A program made the position numbers and the translations under genes. A DNA stretch of 64,000 nt, from positions 1 to 64,000 of the forward strand of contig JAGCXQ010000031.1 in the NCBI GenBank assembly GCA_017961235.1. Reading direction: 5' to 3'. This DNA is from Clostridiales bacterium (GTDB lineage Bacteria; Bacillota; Clostridia; Saccharofermentanales; Saccharofermentanaceae). The notes below the pieces were generated by a model. The model was given only the letters and a program-made list of their open reading frames with translations, searched no databases and was not told where the DNA came from. Positions 45,490 to 54,009 of this stretch are shown piece by piece; the stretch's first letter is position 1, and each line of letters begins with the position of its first letter.

Positions 45490-46248
45490 TCACTTTCTCA
45501 TCAAATCCCGCAATGCATTGACAAATGTCTTGGCATCCATATCCGGGTTTTTTTCGAGAGGAAGTTTCAGAGAGTATCCGGGATCCGCAATATCAGGCAG
45601 CTGATGGGCATCAGAATCCTGAATATAGTGATAACCGGCAAGTTCCGGATGCTTATCCCAGAACTCCGGAAGGATACACCGGCGGCTGACCTCGAGAAGA
45701 CGTCCCTTCCACTCTTCCGGGACCGTACCAAGGGATGCGACCATACTGTAGGAGTCCTTGTCGATGTGAGCCGGGATCGCTGCCGCTCCCATCTGATCGA
45801 GTTTCTCATACAGCTCGATCATGGATACATCCGATCCGGTCGAAAGAAGATACGGCAGTTCCTCGACGATCTCGTCGTCATCATTCATCACATACTGGTT
45901 ACCAAAGATCTCGACTCTGTTTTTGATCTTCGGACGGTGTTCCGTCCAGTATGACTCAAAATCCTGAGCGGTCGGAAGATCCGGGAAAAGACAGAGAACA
46001 TGAAAACCTTCGGCGACCTCCACTTCCATGCCGGGGATCACAAGAGGTGCTTTTCCATGCTCATTTTTCAGAAATTCGGCGCACTTCATCGCCGCTTCAC
46101 AGTTTCTGGCCGAGCAGTGGTCCGTGATCGCGATAACATCCAGTCCGTTCAAAAGGGCCATAGAAACCATATTCCCCGGCGTCATATCGTTCTCGGCGCA
46201 TGGGGAAACGGCAGAATGCATATGAAGATCACATACAAAAATGGCCAT
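45490..46248 (-). CDS. PHP-domain phosphoesterase
   Basis: A 252-residue PHP-fold metal phosphoesterase: DLHMHSAVSPCA (metal motif HxH), AITDHCSARN, IPGMEVEVAEGFHVLCLF, PAHIDKDS and the final SDAHQLPDI. All metal ligands are present, so it should be active; the substrate is unknown. PHP proteins like it accompany sensory [FeFe] hydrogenase clusters in Clostridia. Confidence 0.9.
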   Translation of the reverse strand: MAIFVCDLHMHSAVSPCAENDMTPGNMVSMALLNGLDVIAITDHCSARNCEAAMKCAEFLKNEHGKAPLVIPGMEVEVAEGFHVLCLFPDLPTAQDFESYWTEHRPKIKNRVEIFGNQYVMNDDDEIVEELPYLLSTGSDVSMIELYEKLDQMGAAAIPAHIDKDSYSMVASLGTVPEEWKGRLLEVSRRCILPEFWDKHPELAGYHYIQDSDAHQLPDIADPGYSLKLPLEKNPDMDAKTFVNALRDLMRK

Positions 46249-46259
46249 TTTTCGAAGAA

Positions 46260-46607
46260 TCAGACCTCCTGTGCATCAAAGATCCCGTTAAGAACAGCAC
46301 AGGCGGTATATGTATCCATCCCGGTCGTACAGACACAGATCTCTTCTGCTTTTGCCTTATCAAGAACAGCGTCCTGAAGAACGACATCCTCGGTCAGAAT
46401 GACCAGCGGGCACTCATTTAGGGAAGCCACGGCAATAACATTCATGCTGTTCAGGATCGTAAACCAGCACTCATCGCTCTGAAGATGCGCCATAACATGG
46501 CTCAGCATATCTCCGGCATAGCCCTTTTTCACTTCGGCATCCGGGCGGAAAACATCCGTTAACACTTTAAGATCCATCGCTGCGATTATTTCAGATACAG
46601 TTCTCAT
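46260..46607 (-). CDS. DRTGG-domain protein 1
   Basis: A 115-residue protein (starts VSEIIAAMDLKVLTDVFRPDAEV, typical of DRTGG domains). These domains, first seen beside CBS domains and HPr kinase/phosphatase, may bind nucleotides. This is one of two paralogues in the cluster; it lies 30 bases after the hydrogenase-like gene and 12 bases before the PHP gene. Confidence 0.8.
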   Translation of the reverse strand: MRTVSEIIAAMDLKVLTDVFRPDAEVKKGYAGDMLSHVMAHLQSDECWFTILNSMNVIAVASLNECPLVILTEDVVLQDAVLDKAKAEEICVCTTGMDTYTACAVLNGIFDAQEV

Positions 46608-46637
46608 AAAAATCTTTTTTCCGGATATACTACCGGA

Positions 46638-47963
46638 TCACTCCTTCTTCATTCTCTTCTGGCGGATAATACAGTTATTGATGTTTGCTCTTCCCTGGAC
46701 GATATCCTCCGCCATAGCGGCACATGATGGTGCACCACAGGCTCCGCAGTCCAGCTGCGGAAGTGTCGCTAAGATCTCATCGATCTGTTCATACTTCGTC
46801 ATCGCCTCACCGATATTCTCCGACAGGCGCATCGCGTGGTTCTCAGGAAGCGGAAGCTCCCATACCTGCGGAATAATATCTTCTTCACGTACGATCAGCT
46901 GCGGGAACAGCTGCTTCTCCAGATAAAAATCGTGGACATGCTCACGAAGCTTCGCCACGGCAGCAAAGCGGTTCATGACCGTAAGCGGTCCGCCGATACA
47001 TCCGCCAAAGCAGCAGGTCGCCTCGACATATGCGATCTTCTTGATATTATCGCGGTCGATCTCTTCGAGGATATCGATCACGTTTTCGATACCATCGACA
47101 GACAGATAATTATCGATCTTCATGCCGGTGGATTCACCGCCGATTGCCGCGCACTGGAGTCCTTCCGGCTCGGAAATGCGGATCGCCCTCTCCTCTTCAT
47201 GCGTCAGTGTATCATGGTGCTCGATCTTATTCAGAAGCGATCTGAGCTGCGGATACACATCATGCGTACCGACACAGGTCGAGATCAGGGACTTCTTTTT
47301 CCACAGAGGATTAATGACCGAGGTAACTCTTGCAGGGCATGGCGCGATATAGCAGATATAGATCAGGGACTTCTTGATCTGCAGTTTCTGGCACAGATAA
47401 TCGATCGCATACTGCGCGGTCAGTTCCAAAGGAGAATCCAGCGTGACCAGATGCGAGATCAGGGCACGGTACTTCATCTGGATCAGACGAACAACGACAG
47501 GGCATGTCGTAGAAATCATCGGGAAGATCTCGCTTTTCTCGTCATCCGTCATCTTCTCCGCTGCCGCCTGTTTCTCTATGAGCATCTGTCTGGCGGCAGA
47601 TACATATCCGGAATACCCGATGGACTCGTCAAATACATAGTCAAAGCCCATCTGACGCACGCATTTCATAACATCGATCCTGGATGCGCTGTTTTCAAAC
47701 TGCGAGAATATCGCAGGACTCACGATCGCCACCTTTACTTTACCGCTGGCAGCAGCAAGACGCTCTTCCAGCGTATCCGTTACGGCGATCTTGGCATGGT
47801 AGGGGCATATACGGATACACTGCGCGCAGTCGATACAGCGGATATCGTAGATCGTCGCTTTTCCGCCGCGCACACGGATCGCCTGCGTCGGGCACCCTTT
47901 ACTGCAGGTGGTACATCCGACACACAGATCCCCTATCAATGAAACACTGTGTAATTTCTTCAC
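46638..47963 (-). CDS. Divergent [FeFe]-hydrogenase-like Fe-S protein (putative sensory hydrogenase)
   Basis: A 441-residue protein. Two 4Fe-4S ferredoxin motifs are near the N-terminus (C14, C17, C20, C24 and C43, C46, C49, C53), then an H-cluster-type domain with L1 STTCP (C154), L2 APCPAR (C209) and L3 TCCFGGC (C318, C322), so the four cysteines that hold the [4Fe-4S] part of the H-cluster remain. The proton-relay cysteine of TSCCP is T153, the L2 Met is Ala and Lys is Arg, so catalysis may be weak or absent. A C-terminal CGACGAPSC (C406-C414) plus C431 adds another cluster. The pattern fits the group C/D sensory hydrogenases found with PHP, DRTGG and HATPase genes. Confidence 0.85.
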   Translation of the reverse strand: MKKLHSVSLIGDLCVGCTTCSKGCPTQAIRVRGGKATIYDIRCIDCAQCIRICPYHAKIAVTDTLEERLAAASGKVKVAIVSPAIFSQFENSASRIDVMKCVRQMGFDYVFDESIGYSGYVSAARQMLIEKQAAAEKMTDDEKSEIFPMISTTCPVVVRLIQMKYRALISHLVTLDSPLELTAQYAIDYLCQKLQIKKSLIYICYIAPCPARVTSVINPLWKKKSLISTCVGTHDVYPQLRSLLNKIEHHDTLTHEEERAIRISEPEGLQCAAIGGESTGMKIDNYLSVDGIENVIDILEEIDRDNIKKIAYVEATCCFGGCIGGPLTVMNRFAAVAKLREHVHDFYLEKQLFPQLIVREEDIIPQVWELPLPENHAMRLSENIGEAMTKYEQIDEILATLPQLDCGACGAPSCAAMAEDIVQGRANINNCIIRQKRMKKE

Positions 47964-48011
47964 GGTTATTTCTCCGTTATTCTGAGGAAGGCAGCTTAAG
48001 CCATCCTGCTA

Positions 48012-48434
48012 TTACGTAAAGTTGATGACCATCGTCACGCAGGTGCCTTCACCGACTTTCGTCTTGATGTTCAGGTCATCACAGTTCTTCTTAATATTCG
48101 GAAGACCCATACCGGCGCCAAATCCCATCTCTCGAGCAAGATCGGGAGCGGTGGACCAGCCGGCTACCATCGCCTGATCTATATCAGGAATACCCGGGCC
48201 ATGGTCTTCGATCACGATTACGACTTTATCCGGATGAACGGTGACCTCGGCCATGCCGCCATGACCATGGATAACGGCATTGATCTCCGCCTCATACATG
48301 GCAATTGAAGCTCGCTTGATGTCCTCCGCCCTGACGCCCAGTCTCGAAAGCGATTTCTTCATCGAGCTGCTGGCCTCTCCGGCGTGCGTAAAATCGTTGG
48401 CTCTTATCTCATACTGGCGTACTAACGGTTCTAT
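48012..48434 (-). CDS. RsbW-like anti-sigma/serine kinase ATPase domain protein, apparent AUA start
   Basis: A 140-residue GHKL ATPase like anti-sigma factors of the RsbW/SpoIIAB group. N-box ASIAMYEAEINAVIHG, G1 EDHGPGIPD and G2 FGAGMGLPNIKKN are present. The family N-terminus (YEIRANDFTHAGEASS) begins straight after an ATA codon at 48434-48432. That codon follows AAAGGAGG by 7 bases and overlaps the previous gene's stop as ATAG. No ATG, GTG or TTG lies in frame between it and Met 25 of this product. The other option, ATG 48485, lies inside the previous gene without a ribosome site. Confidence 0.8.
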   Translation of the reverse strand: MEPLVRQYEIRANDFTHAGEASSSMKKSLSRLGVRAEDIKRASIAMYEAEINAVIHGHGGMAEVTVHPDKVVIVIEDHGPGIPDIDQAMVAGWSTAPDLAREMGFGAGMGLPNIKKNCDDLNIKTKVGEGTCVTMVINFT

Positions 48435-48787
48435 ACGGCAGCCTCCTTTCCACGAAGACCTGCCTCGTAGAGAAGTCCGCAGCATGTAAACATAGAAAGC
48501 GGAGATGTCATCAGTCCGATACCTTTTTCCGCCGCCAATTCCTGCATCGTCTCATCCGGGACCTTGCCGCGCACGAAGATGATCACCTTTACATCGAGCA
48601 TCTCGGCGGTACGGATCGTCTGCGGATTCACAAGACCGGTGATCATGATCTGACTGTCATCACTTGAGAAAGCCATAACATCACTCATCAGGTCCGAACC
48701 ACAGGCGATCTTCAGGTCTTCCTCGAAACTGTCTGTCTTTACCAGGATCTTCGCATTAAGAAGATCTGCACAATCACAAACTCTCAT
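48431..48787 (-). CDS. DRTGG-domain protein 2
   Basis: A 118-residue DRTGG-type domain protein (CDCADLLNAKILVKTDSF, GSDLMSDVMAFSSDD, then VIIFVRGKVPDETMQ). It resembles the 46260 protein in length and layout but the two are clearly diverged. It is the first gene of the hydrogenase-like cluster, and its end overlaps the RsbW-like gene by 4 bases. Confidence 0.75.
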   Translation of the reverse strand: MRVCDCADLLNAKILVKTDSFEEDLKIACGSDLMSDVMAFSSDDSQIMITGLVNPQTIRTAEMLDVKVIIFVRGKVPDETMQELAAEKGIGLMTSPLSMFTCCGLLYEAGLRGKEAAV

Positions 48788-48912
48788 AAATGACCTCCTA
48801 CACCATACGGGCAGCAGAACGGGAACATCCTAGCATGCCCTCGGCGTCTCTGCCTCGCAGTATTTATGAACTATTATGTTAATTATATTATTATCTAGGT
48901 ATTTGTGCTACA

Positions 48913-48929
48913 GAATTTCGTGTAAATTC
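48913..48929. promoter_or_regulatory. Palindrome in the divergent region before glutamine synthetase
   Basis: GAATTT-N5-AAATTC is a perfect inverted repeat between the DRTGG gene and the glutamine synthetase gene. It could be an operator. It does not match the GlnR/TnrA site TGTNAN7TNACA. Confidence 0.4.
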
Positions 48930-49006
48930 TCTATAACGGATGTGCGGTCGAAAAAGAATTTAATGGTATAATAACGCTGATTTTATAAATGGAAGGGGCA
49001 ACCACC

Positions 49007-50917
49007 ATGATGAACTTTCGAATCTATCCGAATCTTCTGTACCTGCTGCCGCCTGAAACACATAATACGGCAGACCTCGAGCGCACCCTCGGCGAGCACC
49101 CTGAAATCAAGTTCGTATCCTTTGTAGGCATCGACCTTGCGGGTAATGACACCGACGAAAAGATCCCGATCAGCAACTTTATCGACAACCTTCAGGGATA
49201 CTTAAGCGGATGCGTAGTACAGACCGATGGTTCCTCCGTTGAACTTCCCGGTATCGCCACATTAAATGACGGCCGCGTCGATTTCGAACCGGACTTAAAA
49301 GTCATGTGGTTCATCGATTATAACTATGAACATCTTGATCCGGAAAACGGACTTCCGATCGGAACACTCCGTATCCCGTCCTTCCTTATCCATAACGGCG
49401 ACAAAGTATGTTCCCGTTCGATCCTCAAGCGCTGCTCGGACAGATTCGCATCCGAGCTGGAGCGCTACTTAAGAGAATATCCCGCACTTCCTGAAGAGCT
49501 GGGATTCACTATCGATGAACTTGACCGCGTCGAGCTCACCACAGCTACAGAACTCGAGTTCTGGGTAAGCTCCCCGGAAGAAAAGATCAACACAAGAGTC
49601 CTCTCCACTTCCCAGAGTCTGAAAGAACAGTACTGGAAGAGAACGAAGGGTGTCGTACGTACCGCTCTCGAACAGTCCGTCATGCTCCTGCAGCTTTACG
49701 GATTTGAGCCGGAGATGGGCCACAAGGAAGTCGGCGGTGTAAAAGCACACCTTTCCGATGCAGGTGATTTCCACAACATCATGGAGCAGCTCGAGATCGA
49801 CTGGCACTACTCCAATGCGCTCCAGGCGGCGGACTATGAGCTTCTCGCCCGTATCTTCATCAAAGAGATCTTCCGTATGCACGGTCTGGAAGTAAGCTTC
49901 TGCGCGAAGCCTCTCCCGGGTGTTGCCGGTTCCGGTGAGCACACGCACGTTAATGCCGTTGCTTTCCTGAAAGACGGACATAAGGTCAACCTCTTCAGCC
50001 CAAAGGACATGAAGAAAGACTTCCTCGGTACGATCGGCTGGGGTGCTCTTATGGGCTTCATGAAGCACTACGAACTGATCAATCCTTTCATCTCGGTAAC
50101 CACAGACGCTTTCCTTCGTCTGCAGCCGGGTTACGAGGCACCGACCCATGCGGTCGCATCCCTCGGCCAGGATATCAATACTCCGTCCCGTAACCGTTCT
50201 GTACTCCTCGGTCTGATCAGAAACTCTGACAGCGCCGTTCAGACACGTTTCGAGATCCGCTCCCCTAACCCGCACACGAATACATATCTTTGCCTGTCTG
50301 CTGCATACCAGTGCATGCTCGACGGTATCGAATATGCCGTCACTTCCGGTCATTCCACTTCCGAACTCGAAAAAGAGTTCTGCAAGGGATACGGCGAGGA
50401 CGCGGATTATCTGGAGAAAGACAGAGTCTACCGCTGTGAGGAAGATATCTTCACACGTTACACCACAGAGGAGCGTGACCGTCTCTTCGGTACCCCGCCG
50501 GCGACAGTATATGATTCCCTGCGCCGTCTGCTCCATGCAGATGACATGCTTCCGATCCTCTGCGCAGGAGATGTCTTCAGCGATCAGCTGATCTCCTCTT
50601 ATGCACATGCGATGCTTGACCGCTGGCAGATGGAGCTCTCCGAGCGTATCATCCCGACGAACCTGTCCCAGATCAGAAATATCGTTCCGTTCCATGATCC
50701 GGACTGCAGCTATGATGTCGCTCTGTGGAAAGAGATCGATGAGATCCGTAACCGTCTCGCGAAAGATAATTCCGAATATGTCTCCATCTTCAAGGAGATC
50801 CGCCTGTCCATCGATGCGAAGAACCTGAAGGAATTAAGCAAGCTCCAGCAGGAGATGAACAAACTGATGAACAAGATGACGACCCTGTATGCAGAGTACG
50901 GTGCTAATCAGATCTGA
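49007..50917 (+). CDS. Glutamine synthetase (large form)
   Basis: A 636-residue glutamine synthetase that makes glutamine from glutamate, ammonia and ATP. The catalytic core shows ELTTATELEFWV (metal Glu), KPLPGVAGSGEHTHVNA (the substrate and metal loop), INTPSRNRSVL and the FEIRSPNPHTNTYL active-site segment. It is longer than GlnA type I (about 445), with an N-terminal portion and a C-terminal helical extension of about 150 residues; the class is nearer to the large Clostridial type than to GSIII. The ATG at 49007 follows GAAGGGG by 8 bases; ATG 48989 is upstream of that site. It is monocistronic. Confidence 0.88.
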   Translation: MMNFRIYPNLLYLLPPETHNTADLERTLGEHPEIKFVSFVGIDLAGNDTDEKIPISNFIDNLQGYLSGCVVQTDGSSVELPGIATLNDGRVDFEPDLKVMWFIDYNYEHLDPENGLPIGTLRIPSFLIHNGDKVCSRSILKRCSDRFASELERYLREYPALPEELGFTIDELDRVELTTATELEFWVSSPEEKINTRVLSTSQSLKEQYWKRTKGVVRTALEQSVMLLQLYGFEPEMGHKEVGGVKAHLSDAGDFHNIMEQLEIDWHYSNALQAADYELLARIFIKEIFRMHGLEVSFCAKPLPGVAGSGEHTHVNAVAFLKDGHKVNLFSPKDMKKDFLGTIGWGALMGFMKHYELINPFISVTTDAFLRLQPGYEAPTHAVASLGQDINTPSRNRSVLLGLIRNSDSAVQTRFEIRSPNPHTNTYLCLSAAYQCMLDGIEYAVTSGHSTSELEKEFCKGYGEDADYLEKDRVYRCEEDIFTRYTTEERDRLFGTPPATVYDSLRRLLHADDMLPILCAGDVFSDQLISSYAHAMLDRWQMELSERIIPTNLSQIRNIVPFHDPDCSYDVALWKEIDEIRNRLAKDNSEYVSIFKEIRLSIDAKNLKELSKLQQEMNKLMNKMTTLYAEYGANQI

Positions 50918-50935
50918 TCACAAATCAAGACATAC

Positions 50936-50971
50936 AAAAAGGACCGGTTCCATATTGAGCCGGTCCTTTTT
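50936..50971. terminator. Bidirectional terminator after glutamine synthetase
   Basis: A 15-bp stem AAAAAGGACCGGTTC/GAGCCGGTCCTTTTT with one wobble/mismatch at the top, A5 and T5 on each side, serves both convergent genes. Confidence 0.9.
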
Positions 50972-50991
50972 CATATGTATAAATTTATCAA

Positions 50992-51549
50992 TTACTTAGG
51001 CTGGGAGTCCTCATCGACCTTCGCACAAGCTGCCGGAAGGTTGCCGAATACGAACTGTTCAAGCTCCTTGGAATACCCGTAAAGAATACCCGGACGGGAA
51101 GCATCCAGCATCGTCTTCAGGTTACCGATAGCATCTGTAGCCGGAGTCTTCTTTGTAAAAGGACCCGTACGCGATGTGCAGACGATATGCATCTCGCCGG
51201 ATCTGTCAATGATACGTACCTGATGCTCTTTTCCGGTCGGAATGAGATTCATGCTCTCCTTGATCACATATGCATATACCCAGATAATATCGCGGGCAGG
51301 AATACAGTGGAAGCATCCTTCACTTAAATAGCAGACCGCTGTCGGAGTAAATACCGCTCTTTTCATCACGATTTCAGCTGACTCGAATTCCTGATTCAGT
51401 TTTGCCAGTTCTTCCGGCATAAAGCTGTTCCACTCTTCGATCGATCTCGCATATGCCTTCTTATTCAGATGACCCTGCTTGATCTTACCAATCTGCGCAA
51501 CCTTCGCCGCAATCGCCGGATACTGCGCAATAGCATCATTCATGTCCAT
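50992..51549 (-). CDS. Conserved protein of unknown function, PH-like
   Basis: A 185-residue soluble protein. Residues 1-50 are helical, and the rest consists of short strands (FTPTAVCYLSEGCFHCIPARDIIWVYAY, HQVRIIDRSGEMHIV) like a PH-type barrel. No catalytic motif is seen and I do not recognise a family. GGAGGAG precedes the ATG. It converges with glutamine synthetase. Confidence 0.6.
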   Translation of the reverse strand: MDMNDAIAQYPAIAAKVAQIGKIKQGHLNKKAYARSIEEWNSFMPEELAKLNQEFESAEIVMKRAVFTPTAVCYLSEGCFHCIPARDIIWVYAYVIKESMNLIPTGKEHQVRIIDRSGEMHIVCTSRTGPFTKKTPATDAIGNLKTMLDASRPGILYGYSKELEQFVFGNLPAACAKVDEDSQPK

Positions 51550-51646
51550 ACTCTTCTCCTCCTTGGAATCAAAAAATGATCTCTCAACAGTTAATTATTC
51601 TATCATTAAGACAGACGGAATTTCTAAATGAATTGTCACAAAATGA

Positions 51647-52876
51647 TCAGAAAATGCGGATCACGCTCAGCACATTATCGAAGTTCTGAAGACCGATCGC
51701 GAGCTTCGCTTCATTCAGATCACCGTCTTTTCCGAGGATCACGGCCTTCTCACCTTCCGCCTCATAGACACAGGGCTGGCAGGAGATCTCCGGGAATGCT
51801 TCTTCGATCTGATCATCAGATACGGAATCCGGAAGACGAAGAAGAACGGAAACTCTATGCTCTTCGATCGGAACAAGAACCGGTTTCTCGGATTCGTACC
51901 AGGAAGCCACATGTGCATTTCTGGACTGATGCTCGATCGCATCCATGACATCTCCGACGACCGCAGATGCTGTCGCAAGCTTACCGGCACCCTGTCCGTA
52001 GAACATAACATCACCGACCGCATTACCTGTTACCATGATGGCGTTAAAGACATCGTTTGCACATGCGAGCGGATGAGTCTTAGAAACCAGATGCGGCGCC
52101 ACATAGGCAAAAGCGCCGCTTCCACCGTTTTCGAAAATAGCGAGAAGCTTGATCGAGGCATTCATTTCCTTCGCATATTCCATATCCTTTGTGGTGATCG
52201 ATGTGATACCGACAGTAAAGAGCTTGGTCGGATCGACATATGCGCCGTCAAGAGCGATAGTACTTAAGATCGCGATCTTTCTCTGGGCATCGATACCATC
52301 GACATCAGCAGAAGGATTCTGCTCCGCATAGCCCATCGACTGCGCTTCTTTAAGAGCAGCATCAAAATCAGAGCCGTTTTCCGCCATCTGGGAAAGGATA
52401 TAGTTTGTGGTACCGTTGACGATACCGGCGATACGCTCGATCTTATTTCCTGCCAGGCATCTGTGCATCGGACGGATGATCGGGATACCGCCGCCGACAG
52501 CTGCTTCGAAGATATAATTGCAGTGGTTCGCATGTGCCAGCTGCATCAGCTCGACACCATGTGTAGATACCAGTTCTTTATTTGAAGTTACTACTGTCTT
52601 TCCGGAAGAGAGCGCCTGCTTGGTATATTCATAAGCGATCCTCGCGCCGCCGATGGTCTCGACCACCACAGAGATCTCCGGATCATCGAAAACTTCTTCT
52701 TTCTTATTGGTTACCAGTGCGGCAAAAGGACTATCCGGGAATTCACGGATATCAAGGATCTTCTTTACGTGGAGTTCTTCTCCGAGACGCTCTGCGATCC
52801 TATCTTTATTCATCTCGATGACTTCGGCAACACCGCAGCCAACAACACCAAATCCCAATATTGCAATGCTTTTCAT
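51647..52876 (-). CDS. hom: Homoserine dehydrogenase
   Basis: A 409-residue enzyme that reduces aspartate semialdehyde to homoserine on the way to threonine and methionine. It starts KSIAILGFGVVGCGVAEV (NAD(P) loop), has EAAVGGGIPIIRPM, NGTTNYIL and GYAEQNPSADVDG in the catalytic region and a C-terminal ACT domain (RVSVLLRLP). The ATG at 52876 follows GGGAG by 9 bases. The ACT protein gene ends 5 bases upstream; this pair is common in Clostridia. Confidence 0.97.
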   Translation of the reverse strand: MKSIAILGFGVVGCGVAEVIEMNKDRIAERLGEELHVKKILDIREFPDSPFAALVTNKKEEVFDDPEISVVVETIGGARIAYEYTKQALSSGKTVVTSNKELVSTHGVELMQLAHANHCNYIFEAAVGGGIPIIRPMHRCLAGNKIERIAGIVNGTTNYILSQMAENGSDFDAALKEAQSMGYAEQNPSADVDGIDAQRKIAILSTIALDGAYVDPTKLFTVGITSITTKDMEYAKEMNASIKLLAIFENGGSGAFAYVAPHLVSKTHPLACANDVFNAIMVTGNAVGDVMFYGQGAGKLATASAVVGDVMDAIEHQSRNAHVASWYESEKPVLVPIEEHRVSVLLRLPDSVSDDQIEEAFPEISCQPCVYEAEGEKAVILGKDGDLNEAKLAIGLQNFDNVLSVIRIF

Positions 52877-52881
52877 ATATA

Positions 52882-53325
52882 TCACTCCCTGGCCATGATT
52901 CTGCAGGATCGAACTCCCGGTATTTTCTCTACTTCATTGATAAGCGCATCAATGGAACACGTCATGCGGTCCGTCTCCATTGAGACAGAAACATCCGCGA
53001 GTCCATTGATCGGTATATTCTGATTGATCGTAAGGATATTTCCCTTGGCAAAAGCGATGCACTGGATAATACCGGCAAGGATACCCGGGAAATTCTCGAC
53101 AGCGACGATAAGCGTCACGATCTTCCCCTGAGAGGTCTCGTAAAACGGCATTACCGCATCTTTATACTTGTAATAAGCGGATCTGGAAAGGCTGACCATC
53201 TTGACCGCTTCGTTTACCGAAACAGCCTTACCGGAATTCAGAAGCCTCTTGGCCTCCATTACCTTTACAAATACTTCAGGCAAAACGTCTGCTTTTACCA
53301 GTAAATAATCGTTACTTTCAGACAT
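52882..53325 (-). CDS. ACT-domain protein (UPF0735/PheB-type)
   Basis: A 147-residue protein with an N-terminal helix-turn-helix-like segment (VNEAVKMVSLSRSAYYKYKD) and a C-terminal ACT domain (GKIVTLIVAVENFPGILAGI). Proteins of this family lie beside hom or pheA and are thought to regulate amino acid metabolism. The ATG at 53325 (MSESNDYLLV) has GAGG 6 bases upstream; the frame is open to 53391 with no site. Confidence 0.9.
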   Translation of the reverse strand: MSESNDYLLVKADVLPEVFVKVMEAKRLLNSGKAVSVNEAVKMVSLSRSAYYKYKDAVMPFYETSQGKIVTLIVAVENFPGILAGIIQCIAFAKGNILTINQNIPINGLADVSVSMETDRMTCSIDALINEVEKIPGVRSCRIMARE

Positions 53326-53404
53326 AACCATCCTCGTATCGGAGTAGATTATTTGCAGCGAGGTGTCCACAGCACGCGAACACTTGTGCATGACAGAAAG
53401 TATA

Positions 53405-53995
53405 TCACGACTCCTTTAAAATGGCAAGCATCGAGCGCAGCGCCTTTCCACGATGGCTGATCGCGTTCTTCTCCTCGTCGGAGATCTCGGCCGTCGTCTT
53501 CCCGATCTCCGGCACAAAGAAGATCGGATCATAGCCGAAACCATTCTCACCTCTCGGTGCATCAAGAAGTACTCCGTCGCACTGCTCTTTAACGACGAAA
53601 TGGGATCCATCCGGGCGAACCACTGCGATCGCACAGACAAAGTGCGCGGTCCAATTCTCCTTCGGAACATCTTTCAGCATCTCCCAGATCTTCTCAAACT
53701 TCTCCTGATAGGTGGAGTCCTCTCCACAGAAACGGGAGGAATAGATGCCCGGTGCGCCATCAAGTGCATCGATGCACAGACCCGAATCATCCGCCATGAC
53801 ATAGCCACCGACCTGCTTCTGGATCGTACTTGCTTTGATCAGGGCATTTCCTTCAAAAGAATCCGCATCCTCAACGATATCCGTATGGATGCCGATGCTC
53901 TCCATGCCGACGATCTCGAAAGGAAATCCGTCGAGGATCTCCTTGATCTCATGGATCTTATCCTTATTCTTACTTGCTACCAGAAAACGTTCCAT
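53405..53995 (-). CDS. RdgB/HAM1-family non-canonical purine NTP pyrophosphatase
   Basis: A 196-residue pyrophosphatase that removes XTP and dITP from the nucleotide pool. It has the N-terminal SKNKDKIHEI, the metal/base segment ADDSGLCIDALDGAPGIYSSRF and FGYDPIFFVPE. It lies 14 bases after the RsmF-type gene's neighbouring start, in the same direction. Length is normal. Confidence 0.95.
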   Translation of the reverse strand: MERFLVASKNKDKIHEIKEILDGFPFEIVGMESIGIHTDIVEDADSFEGNALIKASTIQKQVGGYVMADDSGLCIDALDGAPGIYSSRFCGEDSTYQEKFEKIWEMLKDVPKENWTAHFVCAIAVVRPDGSHFVVKEQCDGVLLDAPRGENGFGYDPIFFVPEIGKTTAEISDEEKNAISHRGKALRSMLAILKES

Positions 53996-54009
53996 ATATT
54001 CTCTCCTTA

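Noticed and set aside
46836-47942. A 368-codon open frame opposite the hydrogenase-like gene
   Set aside because: The minus-strand product has ordered cysteine motifs; this one has none and no start signal.
49469-50695. A 408-codon open frame opposite glutamine synthetase
   Set aside because: It is a shadow of the strongly biased glutamine synthetase codons.
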